NCBI GenBank assembly: GCA_023101885.1
Contig: JALPQD010000160.1
Location: forward strand, 1,612,001-1,676,000
DNA: 64,000 nt
From: Typhlomys cinereus
Taxonomy: Eukaryota > Chordata > Mammalia > Rodentia > Platacanthomyidae
Direction: 5' to 3'
Part shown: piece by piece, positions 22,837 through 33,010 of the stretch
How the letters are laid out: each line of letters begins with the position of its first letter
Position numbering within the stretch: position 1 is the first letter of the stretch
Program-made: the position numbers and the translations under genes
The notes under the pieces: model-generated
Database searches by the model: none
Told to the model about the DNA's origin: nothing
Seen by the model: the letters and a program-made list of their open reading frames with translations, nothing else

Positions 22837-23104
22837 GTGTGTGTGTGTGTGTATGTGTGTGTGTTTATCAGAGAGCACTGTGTATCCCTATGGAGGAGCA
22901 AGGGTGACTTCAAGCATCATCCTGGATTGTTTCTACCTCCATTTTGCTTCACTCTGGGATTTCCCAGGCTCCACTCACCAGGACCCGCAGTATAGGCTGC
23001 TGCCATTAACACCTAGCATTTTTACTTGGGATCTGGGATCCCAACTCAGATCCTTCTGCTTTCGAAGCAGAGTCTTAACCCCGAGCCATCTCTCCAGCCC
23101 TGCT
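22837..23104 (-). mobile_element. SINE-2, minus orientation
   Basis: Full copy with the 12-bp target duplication cctgtgtatttg (22825-22836, 23105-23116). Confidence 0.9.
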
Positions 23105-23116
23105 CCTGTGTATTTG

Positions 23117-24557
23117 ATAAATGCATTTCTTTATCTTAACAGGCTGAAAACACTAGAATTGGTTTATTTTTTCCTAATGGAGAAATCAGTGTGCCTTTAC
23201 TATCTTGGTGAACAGATGTTAGGTGTGCCAAAGGATGATACTAAACTCTCATCAAAGTGCAGGGTCCTGTCATGTCACAAGCATTTCTGGAATTTTACCT
23301 ATTTTGGATATCAGGATATTCCCTATGAAAGAAAAGGACCTTGACGTGTCTGGAAACTCTGAAAGAGCCACATATGCTTGGTGAATTGTCAATAGCTGGA
23401 TGTCAGTATGCACAGTGAAGGAGTGTGTAGCACCAAGTTACCTACAAAGCCCTTGATGTGGAATAAGACAAGAGAAAGCTGACAACAACCCCCCACCCCC
23501 CTAGTCCATGAACCCCAGCGCACACAATGGTGAGTGATTTGGGCATAGCTAATTCGTAATGGTTCTTAGAAACCAGAGGCAGGCCTCAACAAGATTTCCT
23601 ATCAGCCACCCCCTTGATTGTCACAAAGGCATTCTTTCTTCAACAAATACCTCCCCTCCTCTTGATAAATATCGCTTAATTTGATATTGAATCCTGATAA
23701 AAGACTAGATGCTTGACCAGGGGCTGACAAATGATTAATTTACTGGGTTACTCATTACAAATGGGTGTTTCCTACCTAATCCAAGATAGTGTCTCCTTGG
23801 GAATGACCAGCTGAATTCTCTCTCTAAGTGGAAACAGAAGTAGAGTTCGCTCTGAAGTAGGTTCTTAGCTCCAGGCCAGGGGCTCTGTCTTCCAGAGTAT
23901 CTGCTCTTAACCACACCTGCTCCCCTCCTCAGTCCACATACATGACTTCAGCAAAACCCAGGGTAACATTAAAATAAGGGGAAAAGAACTCAGACTGAAC
24001 TACGGACAATTTTTGGATGAGAATGACTGTGGCATTAGACCTCACCCTGAAGTATCCCTGACACACAGTCCCCCTCCTCTTCTGGCGGGGTAAACACAGT
24101 CACTATAATGGGCACTTCTGAGTGGTTTGGCTAAATGGTCAGGGACATGGGAAAAATGTGCTTTGGGAGCATTCGTCACAAGGAGGTTTGAGTAAGACCT
24201 AGACAGGGTACCAACTTCTCAGTCCAGATACGAAGTGCGAGGTTATTTGTGTTTCACACGACAGGTCATCTAGCTCTCCAGCCTATTCAGCAGGGAGATC
24301 TGCGACATCAGGTGAGCACCTTGTCTGTTCTGTGGTTGTCAATCAAACTTATTCTCCTCACCCTCTAATGGATGCTTCCTGAGATCAAGTACAACTTAGC
24401 TACAGTGGAAACTGGGGGATTGTGTGTGGGATCAACAAGGTGACGTCTCCTTATTGAAACTGATTTGTGTTTAATACAGCTAAGCGCCTGTCCCAGTTAG
24501 GTCATAAAGCAGAAACAATAGGAACGAAGTGTACTTCTCTCACCTGTAAAAATCCTC
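23117..24557. other. Unassigned unique sequence
   Basis: About 1.4 kb without a recognisable repeat or gene. Confidence 0.5.
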
Positions 24558-24764
24558 AGTAGGGAACCAGTGAGATACCTCAGCAGATAAAGATGTCTGC
24601 TCACAAACCAGACAACCTGGATTCACTCCCTGGAAGAACACATGGCGGGAGAACTGACTTTGAAAGTTGTTCCCTTACCTTCGCCTTTGCACCATGGCAT
24701 TCATGTTTTTCCCTCTCTCTCCTTCTCCCTCTCTTTTATCTCTGATAAAAAATAAAATACTTTT
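24558..24764 (+). mobile_element. B2/B3-type SINE
   Basis: GGGAACCAGTGAGATACCTC, acaacctggattcactccct, a diverged body, and an AATAAAATAC tail into which SINE-1 inserted. Confidence 0.65.
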
Positions 24765-24783
24765 AAAAATTCCAGTAAGACAA

Positions 24784-25059
24784 GGGCTGGAGAGGTGGCT
24801 CAGGGGTTAAGCCTCCGCCTTGCAGGCAGAAGGTCCTGAGTTCGGATCCCAGATCCCACGTATAGACGCCAGGCGGAAGCGGGGGCGGCCTGCGCTTCTG
24901 GTCCTGGTAGGGCGGAGCCTGTGAATCCCGGGGCAGAAGGAGGTGGAGGCGTCCATGGTGGTTCGCGAATTCGTCCGTGGTTCTACACATACACAGGCGC
25001 ACACATACACACGCACATGCGCACAGTTGAATAAATAATAATAATAAAAAAATTTTTAA
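24784..25059 (+). mobile_element. SINE-1
   Basis: Near-complete young copy with a perfect 19-bp target duplication, aaaaattccagtaagacaa (24765-24783, 25060-25078). It sits in the A-rich tail of the preceding B2/B3 SINE. Confidence 0.95.
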
Positions 25060-25078
25060 AAAAATTCCAGTAAGACAA

Positions 25079-25215
25079 ACATTATAGTGGCACGTGTGTA
25101 TACTCCCAGCACTTAGGAGGTGGTAGCAGGAAGACTGGAGGTTAAATGTCAGCCTTGGTCATACAGCAAGTTGGAACCCATCCTGGGCTACATGAGATTC
25201 TGTCCCCCAAAACAT
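25079..25215 (+). mobile_element. B1 SINE followed by (CATA)n
   Basis: GTGTATACTCCCAGCACTTA, gcaggaagactggaggtt and gagattctgtcccccaaaa; a CATACATG run follows to about 25285. Confidence 0.8.
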
Positions 25216-25609
25216 GCAAATCTACATACATGCACACATACATACATGCACACATACATACAGACATGAGCACATACATGTAGGCAGTCCAAGTTAATAT
25301 AACAGTTTTTGAGTACCAGGGAGCCAGTTACTTTGTTTTCTGCTATTTTGAAAATGTCTTTTTCCTGCCAATTTTCCTGGATTTCATCTTGGAGGTCAAG
25401 ACATGTACATTAGCTCCCACCCTCAGGCCCACATTTTAGCTAGCTGAACCCAAAAAAAGAGAAGGGAAAGGCGGTTACTTTGCTTCGGAGGCAGGAACTG
25501 GAAAGCACAGATTGTTTACGCTCACATTCTATGTGCTATAACTGCTCTGTGAGGACCAACTGTAAGGAAGGACAGCTGGGAACTATAGTCTTTGTGTTGA
25601 AAGTCCTGT

Positions 25610-26406
25610 GAGGAGCTAAAATCTCTACCACTGTACACTCAACAAAGAACAGGTTGGTAGGGAGGATGCAGGGATGGCGGGGAAATGCGAGAAGGTATAG
25701 GGGGACAGCAGTCAGAATGCATTATGTATGGAGATGAAATTGTCAAAGAACAAAATTAATTTTAAAAATTGGTTGTGCCGTCTTTTGCCATTGCTCTTGG
25801 TTGCTCTTCAAAAAACTGTCAGTAAGAGCCTATTACCGAAGATGCAACACATATGGATCACAGAACATGGGCAAAATACATCAACTAGAACTGGTCTGAA
25901 GACTTCCTCCTTGCTGGATAGCTTACACAGTACCAAGGAACACTGTAGAAGCTACTGGGGGAGAGATAATCACAGGCTACATCAATTCATGAGATCTGCA
26001 AGTTGCAATAAAAATCACCATGGTAACAGATGACCCCCTGTGTAATACTGGCATGAGTATCAAGGAGAAAACCAATAGGTTTCTGACTGAACACAAGACT
26101 CGCTTGTCAGAATGGGACACATTCCTGTTACTGTAAACTAGAACAAGAGCCTAAAAATGGAAGGAAATAGATCAATAGGGAAAAACAGCCAATGAGCCTT
26201 ATAGGTAGGAAGACAGTACGCCAAACTGCTCTGTAAATAGCTGCTATCATACCCATTGATTTGAAGAACACTTAACACTCAGATTACAAGTCTTCTGCTA
26301 CAATAGAGGTAGAGGATCTCAACACCCTGACAGGATGCAGCCTAGGGCAGTAGAAGAGCAGTGAAGTGGATATGGCCAGCCATAATGCAGAGTACCAGCG
26401 ACTCAG
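25610..26406 (+). mobile_element. LINE-1 3' UTR-like fragments
   Basis: 25630-25765 reads like a LINE-1 3' end (gtatggagatgaaattgtca then an A-rich end). 26325-26405 (aggatgcagcctagggcagt) resembles 38270-38345 in the 3' UTR of the large LINE-1. The middle is unassigned. The fragment ends exactly at the right inverted-repeat arm. Confidence 0.5.
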
Positions 26407-26507
26407 CCATGTGGTTGAAGGAGAGAGCTGACTTCCTCTGACCTCCATCCACGCACCATGGGATGCATGCGCATAGTCTCTGTCTCTCTGTCTCTCTCTC
26501 TCTTACT

Positions 26508-26511
26508 CAAA

Positions 26512-26562
<51 letters not shown>

Positions 26563-26565
26563 AAT
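26508..26565. repeat. (AAAT)n simple repeat
   Basis: AAAT tetramers, the tail of the truncated B2/B3 SINE; pairs with the TTTA run at 20401-20455. Confidence 0.95.
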
Positions 26566-28411
26566 ATTAAGGAAAAGAGAGTGAGGCACTAAAAGTAAGT
26601 CACTCAAGTGTGGGCGTAGGCTTCTCTAGGGCAAGCCGACCCCAATCATTTTTTATTTCTTTTACGCTTGTTCTTCAGCCACTCCTTAAGGGGTTGCTAT
26701 TACCACCCTCTTTTGACAGATGAAGAACCAGGCATTCAGTGACCGGAAGCCTGTTCAAGGTCACACGCTGGTAATTAAATACAAGTGGCTTAGAGCCCAT
26801 CCAACTCTTTTAATCACTTCCTCGTGATAAATAAGATACTGAGCTGAAAACCTTGTCTCGTCTTGCCCTCGAGGGAAAGTCGCAGAAGTTATTCCAATTT
26901 GCTCATTGAGAAAAAAGATGGTTTTTAGACTTTTTTTTTTTAGAGCACCTAGTTGCTATTGGCAGGGGTAGCACCTAGGGGTAGAACTCTCTCCCAGAGT
27001 TCCATTCCCAGCCCTCAGGTAAACTTTAACCTTTAAACATTTTTTTTCCTCTTCCTTCATCTGGTAGTTCACTTGTCCATCCATGATGCCCTTCTGCTTT
27101 CACTGCTTGTCTTCTGTTCTACACTGAGGAGTTCCTGGAAGGTAGCGGGAACATAGTCTATCCTTATCTTTTATCCCATGATGGGTGACCGAGGACCGAT
27201 GGCTACAGAGACAGCAGGTAGTTATGGTCAAAATAAGCGACCATTATTCACATCTGGTATTTATGAATACACTCTCCCTGCAGATTGAGCATGGCTTTAA
27301 AACCTTTGATTGAATAAGTCCCAATACCCTTCTTGTAAGGGAGTTAACCATTATTTTCCTTGTTTCACAATCAAGGGCTTAGCTGTCAAAAGGTCAAGTG
27401 ACTTACCATCAGTTATAAAGTCAGATGGTGTTGGGAAAGAAACAATCCAGGTTTTTCTCTTCTTATTGCAAAAGATTCCCATAAAGTGAGCTCAATGCAC
27501 ATAAGAATCTCAAAAACGTTTCAAAAATCCTATTTTGTGAAGACAAAACAAAATGTCAGCACAGTCACTCAGGCTAGCTTTATGGAAGTTTTTGTGAAAG
27601 CTGGCCCTGAGGAGCACGTTCAGAAACTTCTTTCCAGCTATTTTTGTTTCCTGCACAATATTTCAGTAATAAGGGCCGTATCCTCCCAGGAGACCCTCGG
27701 GGCGGATGTGAGATAAGCTTAGGATGAGTTGGCTTGTGTCGGCGGCAGTAAGGAAACCCGCCTCTCCAGATGCTTCCAGGCGCCCAGCACCTTGGTGCCC
27801 GTGGGTAGGAGAAGCCCGGGGCGTTCTCGGAGCTCACAACAAAGTCTGCTCTTCCGTTAGCAAGGCTTCTTTGTTGTTGTTGTTGTTGTTTGAGAAAAAT
27901 ATTGTTACTACATAGTTATAGATAAGTTCTTACTAAACTAACTTCCACCACAGATGATCCAGGAGATTTGCATTTCTAGCCATAGAGGGCAGTGATTTTT
28001 GCCCTTTATTGCCCCAGAAACTGCCCTCAGTTGTTTGTGACTTCATCAGCCATTGCACCCACTAAGCTAAAAGCCTCAAGTTCATTCCCACAGCTCCTTC
28101 TCCTTTTCCCTCAGAGTATTTCCTCTATTCTGTCTTCTCAGTAGACACACTTACCAGGTCTGTGTATCCGTACATGTATAATGTTTCTGCCACTCACCCC
28201 ATCTTCTCTCCTGAAGGTTGGACTGCTCAGCCTCTCTCCTGACAGTCTGACGGTCTCTTAGATGGTTTTCACCGCCTCCCTGTTCTCCTCTGTCTGGACA
28301 TTTTCCTCTCCACTTTGACAATACCATGACTTATCTTGGTCTACAGATATGCTAGTATGGTCTCTGGTATGCTAGAATCTCTCCGATTTTTCTTTTCTTT
28401 TTCTTTTTTGT

Positions 28412-28655
28412 GTGTATACTTTTGGAGGCCCAAGGGTGACTTTAGGAATCATTCTGGATTGTTCTCCCTCCTTATTGCTTTGCTCTAGGGTTGCAGGCTC
28501 TGCCTTCCATAACCAGAATTACAGGGCACCCCATATACACCTGGCATTTTTATGTGGGAACTGGGAATCTGAACTCAGGTCCTTTTGTTTGCAAGGCAGA
28601 GATAATCATAAACCAGAACAAAGCCTCTTGTTCCCCTTAAGCCCTTTGGCTGTGA

Positions 28656-28686
<31 letters not shown>

Positions 28687-29032
28687 TTATTATTATTATT
28701 TATTCAACTGCGCGCATATGCGTGTGTATGTGCACGCGCGTGTGTGTGTCTGTGTGTATGTCTGTGTATGTGTAGAACCACGGACGAACTCGCGAACCAC
28801 CACAGACGCCTCCACCTCCTTCTGCCCCGGGATTCACAGGCTCCGCCCTACCAGGACCAGAAGCGCAGGCCGCCCCTGCTTCCGCCTGGCGTCTATACGT
28901 GGGATCTGGGATCCGAACTCAGGACCTTCCGCCTGCAAGGTTACCCTGAGCCACCTCTCCAGCCCTGGCTGTGAATTTATTGACGATGAAGCAGAGTAAC
29001 TATAATCACCCCTGAGCCATCTCTCCAGCCCA
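28412..29032 (-). mobile_element. SINE-2 broken by an LTR-1 fragment (right arm)
   Basis: Mirror of 17987-18600, with the head GAGCCATCTCTCCAGCCC at about 29012-29031. Confidence 0.7.
28663..28965 (-). mobile_element. SINE-1 (right arm)
   Basis: Mirror of 18054-18345 with the target duplication tggctgtgaatttatt (28647-28662, 28966-28981). The two copies differ in their AAT/AAAT tail and GT run lengths. Confidence 0.93.
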
Positions 29033-29044
29033 TCCTTCTAATTT

Positions 29045-29200
29045 TTACAATCACTTCATTATTGTTTTGAGATAAGGTTTACTATGTAACCCATGCTGGT
29101 CTGGAACTCACTGGGACCCCCGACTGGCCTCCAACTAGTGACAATCTTCCTCCTTCAGCTTCCCAAATGCTGGGATTACAGGGATCACAGCATGCACCAC
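29045..29200 (-). mobile_element. B1 SINE (right arm)
   Basis: Mirror of the B1 at 17817-17965: gagataaggtttactatgta and gctgggattacagggatcac. Confidence 0.85.
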
Positions 29201-29506
29201 TGTTTATAATCTCCTTATTTTCTCTTCCTCCCTGAAAACCTCCTGTCTTCCAGTTGATGGTTCTTGTCACTCCCTAGTCCCCCCGCCAGCCTTCAAAGCT
29301 CATGTGCTGGGGTGCCTTTGAGTGTGATGGCCGCATAGCTGCAGAGCTGTGCTTCCATCTTCGTCACCAGGCAACTCCTGAAGCTCCTTTGAGTCCCAGT
29401 ACAAATATGGCTGCTCAGAGAAGGAGGTCTTGATGTTTCCATGTAATTAATCAGTCACTCCCATTTGCTATCTGTGGCAGAAACAATGCTCCTGGTTGAA
29501 TGTCTC

Positions 29507-29544
<38 letters not shown>

Positions 29545-29789
29545 TTCCCTCCCTCCCCTCAATCACTCACCCCTTTTTCTCTATAGTCCAAACAGACCCC
29601 TGACTATTGAGATTTGCTTGCTAAATGGTCTCTCGATTCCCCACTGTTCAAGAACTGGGTGGAAGGGAGAGGTGCCATTCGTGATCTAAAACTACCCAAG
29701 CTGGTATCCGACCCAGCTCTGTTTTCTGGGACTTGGTAAGAACTGGTTTAGGGATAGTTCTTGGTCTCTGGAGTCCAAGAGGTGAAAAG

Positions 29790-29890
29790 AATTGACTTCT
29801 AGAAAGCTGTCCTCTGATCTCCCCCTTGCGCCATGACACGCGTGTTCCTGGATTCTCCCCCACTCCACATGAAATAAAATATTTTTTAAT
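29790..29890 (+). mobile_element. B2/B3 SINE 3' part
   Basis: Body end agctgtcctctgatctcccc and catgacacgcgtgttcctgg followed by ATGAAATAAAATATTTTT; the head is missing. Confidence 0.5.
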
Positions 29891-29927
29891 TTTTTTATTA
29901 TTACTTATTCAATTGTTTTTTTTTAAA

Positions 29928-30175
29928 CTTTATTATTTATTCAATTGTGCGTGTATGCATGTGTGCGTAGAACCAGGATGAATTCGGGAACCACCATGGA
30001 CGGCTCCACCTCCTTGTTTACTCTGCCCGGGGAATCGCAGGCTCCGCCCTACCAGGACCAGAAACGCAGGCCGCCCCCGCTTCCGCCTGGCGTCTATATG
30101 TGGGATCTGGGATCCGAACTCAGAACCTTCCACTTGCAAGGCGGAGGCTTAACCCCTGAGCCACCTCTCCAGCCC
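29928..30175 (-). mobile_element. SINE-1, longer-body variant, minus orientation
   Basis: AT tail, short GT region, GAACCAGGATGAATTCGGG, body with ccttgtttactctgcc (the extra segment), and reversed head to about 30175. A 24-base SINE-1 tail fragment lies just upstream near 29890-29914. Confidence 0.88.
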
Positions 30176-30253
30176 CGAAAGTTTTATATTTTGCTGTGAA
30201 TATGCTTGAATAATTTTTAGGCTTAGATTTTCCTTTAAAAAAAAAAAAGAACT

Positions 30254-30470
30254 TCAGCTGGAGAAATGGCTCAATGATTAAGACTCTGTTATGAAAGCAG
30301 AAGGTTCTGAGTTTGTATCCCAGGTCCCTGGGAGCCAGGGAAATCCCAGAATGAAGCAAAAAGGACGTAGAAGCAATCCAGATGATTCCTGAAGTCACCC
30401 TTGGTCCTCCACAGGGACACACAGTTCCCCCTCCTTTCCCCCCTTCCCAAACACACACTAAAGTTTTTTA
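30254..30470 (+). mobile_element. Diverged SINE-2
   Basis: AGCTGGAGAAATGGCTCAAT, gaaggttctgagtttgtatc, gaagcaatccagatgattcc and an AC-rich end. Confidence 0.7.
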
Positions 30471-30499
30471 AAAAGATTTTTTATAGAAATTTTAACTTT

Positions 30500-30757
30500 A
30501 TCGTGTGTGTGTGTATGCGTGAGAGAAAGAGAGAGACAGAGAGAGAGACAGAGAGACAGAACACTGTATGTCCCTGTAGAGGCCTAAGGTGACTTTGGAA
30601 TCATCCTGGATTGCTTCTACCTCCTTTTTGCTTCACTTTGGGATTTCCCAAGCTCCGCCCATCAGGACTAGAAGTGCAGGCTGCTCCAGTTCTGCCTGGG
30701 GTTTTTATGTGGGACCTTATGCTTTCAGAGTCAACCCCTGAGCCATCTCTCCAGCCC
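30500..30757 (-). mobile_element. SINE-2, minus orientation
   Basis: GT run, GAGACAGAGAGACAGAAC, atcatcctggattgcttcta, and the reversed head gagccatctctccagccc. Confidence 0.85.
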
Positions 30758-30934
30758 AAGATGAATTTTTCTAATACTTCAGTAAATCAGCTTGTTGAAA
30801 AACTGTGGTACCCCATTTATCATTAAAATATGATCTAATTTTTTTTACATTCCTTCTTCTGCCTCTCTCATTTGCATTAATATTTAAAATGAAAACAGAA
30901 ACAGAAATTTTGGTCCTTAACTTCAGGAGAACTG

Positions 30935-31560
30935 GAGTTATGATAGATACAAGTATCAACTTGACAACTGAAGGCTCAAACTCTGGGCACATTTTCTTTC
31001 TTTCTTTTTTTCTATCTTTCTTTCTTTCTTTTTCTCATGAGACTTCGTGTGGGATAAGATTTTTTTTTTAACCTAGTTATACAAGCTCAAGGGTACCCTT
31101 GTCCCCCTTCCCCCTCTCCCTTCTCCCTTCTCTCTTCCTTGCCCTCTTCTGTTCCCCTATCCAACTCTATCTTTCTCCCCCATCCCTCTCTCTCTCCCCC
31201 CTTTCCTTCATCCCTCCCCTTTCTTGGTGTTTTCTACCTACTCCCTCCCACCCTCCAGAACTTCAGCTTATATGAGTTCTGAAGTTCCCTTTGAACTGCT
31301 TACACTAGTGAGAGTTCAGGACTCAGTGGCATACCTTGGGGCCCCTTCTTAGGCCACTCACTAATACGCGAACTCGGTTATACCTGTCTAAACCCTGACA
31401 TCTAAGGATTCTACTGCCTGAGGCCATCTCTCCTGAGAGTCAAGCTAGTCTATGGGGGCTTGTTGACATGTCAGCCATTGTGAAGGTCAGGTGAGGTCCA
31501 ATCATTTTGCAGCAATATTGGGCACATTTTTAAAGAATTGGTAGTTGAGCTTTCCACTCC
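30935..31560 (+). mobile_element. LTR-1 fragment split by antisense LINE-1
   Basis: 30935-30995 (atcaacttgacaactgaagg ... gggcacatttt) and 31519-31560 (gggcacatttttaaagaatt) are adjoining parts of LTR-1. They are separated by the insertion at 30996-31518. The 3' half of the LTR is missing. Confidence 0.75.
30996..31518 (-). mobile_element. 5'-truncated LINE-1, minus orientation
   Basis: CTTT-rich run (reversed A-rich tail), then acctagttatacaagctcaa, the reverse complement of the LINE-1 3' end also seen near 38930, then a pyrimidine-rich 3' UTR. The 12-bp target duplication is tgggcacatttt (30984-30995, 31519-31530). Confidence 0.85.
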
Positions 31561-32039
31561 AGGTCCCAGCGGGCTCTCTGCTCATTATGAATTTTAAAGA
31601 TAATTCTAAGATAAGCAAACACTTTTTGCCTTCCTGTTACTCTCAATTGTTAGTCACCATAGTTTAAGATTTCCATATAGCCCACCCAAAAACCTATATA
31701 ACTTCAAGGACTTTACCATTCACCCTCATACATTGCCAAGGAAGTAAACCTAAAAAGCATACTACTGTACTAATCTTCAATCCCTGCCTACTAAGTCGAC
31801 CTTAATTATACTAACAGTCCAATAGCCTCATCTAGGAAACAACACCAAGCAACACCAGACAGACACATCCAAATCTAAGGCAAACACTAGCAATAATTGC
31901 TCAAGTGTAGTAATACTGTCTAATTCAGATCAGACAAAAACACACATCAAGAACATAAAAGACAAAAAAAAAAAAAAATGCCCAGATCACAGTGCAAATT
32001 CACAAGAAACAAAAACCAAGACAACAAAATCTATAAAAA

Positions 32040-33010
32040 GCATCAACCACATAATGATGGAATCCAACCAGAACAAACTCACAGAAAATAGACAAGAAAG
32101 CCATACACAACAGAATGATTTTCAAAGCCTGATCTTTACTATGATCAAAACAATGAAAGAGGAAATCTGAGAGGAGTTAAATAACCACATAAACCACTTT
32201 GAACAGGAACACAACAGGCACTTGGATGAAATGAGAAAAGCAGTTGAAGAAACAAAAATAGGCATAAAGTAGTTAAAAGAATCTCAAGTAGAGATCAAAC
32301 TCTAACCAAAAGACAAGCTATTTTCAACCCAGAACACAACAGAGTCTTATCAGCAGAACTAATGAAGCAGAACAAAGAATATCAGATCTTGAAGACAAAA
32401 TGAAAGAATAAACCAGTTCAATCAAAGAGGTTGTTAAGACCAAAAAGATACTCAAGAAGAATATTCAAGAGTTATGGGACACCTTGAAGAAGCGTAACAT
32501 GCACATTCATGGAATATCAGAGCAAGAAACCCAAAATACCACACTTGAGGAAATTTTTCAAATTATCATAAAAGGAAACTTTCCATATCTAAAGAAAGAG
32601 AGGCCCATCCAAATATAAGGGGCATATTGTACCAAAATATAACCAAAATAGAAACTCTCCATGGCAAATAACAGATAAAACACTATGCAAACAAGACAAA
32701 GAGAATGTACTAAGAGCTCCAAGAGAAAAAAAACAAGTCACTTTTAAAGGTAAACCTACTAAAATAACAAACGATTTTCAATGGAAACAGTAAAAGCCAG
32801 AAGAGCTTGGAGAAATATACTTCAAGTAATGAATGAGCACAAATGTCAACCCAGTTTTGATATACCCATCAAAACTATCAGTCATGATTGAGGGTGAAAG
32901 AAAAATGTTCTGTCATAAAGAGAAACTGAAGCTTATACGACCACTAAACCAGGCCTTCAAAAAATGCTAGAAAAGATACTCAAGCCTGAAGAAAAGAACA
33001 ACCATATCCA
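32040..33010 (+). pseudogene. LINE-1 ORF1 remnant
   Basis: ORF1 encodes the RNA-binding chaperone that coats LINE-1 RNA. A coiled-coil-like stretch around 32150-32270 translates as KEE, then after a stop EELNNHINHFEQEHNRHLDE and MRKAVEETKIG. Stops within the frame show it is dead. Confidence 0.75.

Larger units (their letters stand above)
26407..29729 (-). repeat. Right arm of the 3.3-kb inverted duplication
   Basis: Reverse-complement match to 17299-20553. The inner edge CCATGTGG (26407-26414) lies inside a B2/B3 SINE that is cut here and abuts LINE-1 3' sequence, so this arm looks like the derived copy. The outer edge is about 29729, where the match to the gap edge ends. Confidence 0.95.

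Noticed and set aside
24763..25016. Recurrent small protein containing CRTTDEFANHHG or GIHRLRPTRTRS, seen at about ten places
   Set aside because: It is the antisense translation of SINE-1 in two frames; conservation reflects the young repeat, not a gene.
24784..25059. Functional tRNA genes at the SINE heads
   Set aside because: A and B boxes are present, but the heads run into SINE bodies, and lack a proper acceptor stem and terminator; they are tRNA-derived SINE promoters.
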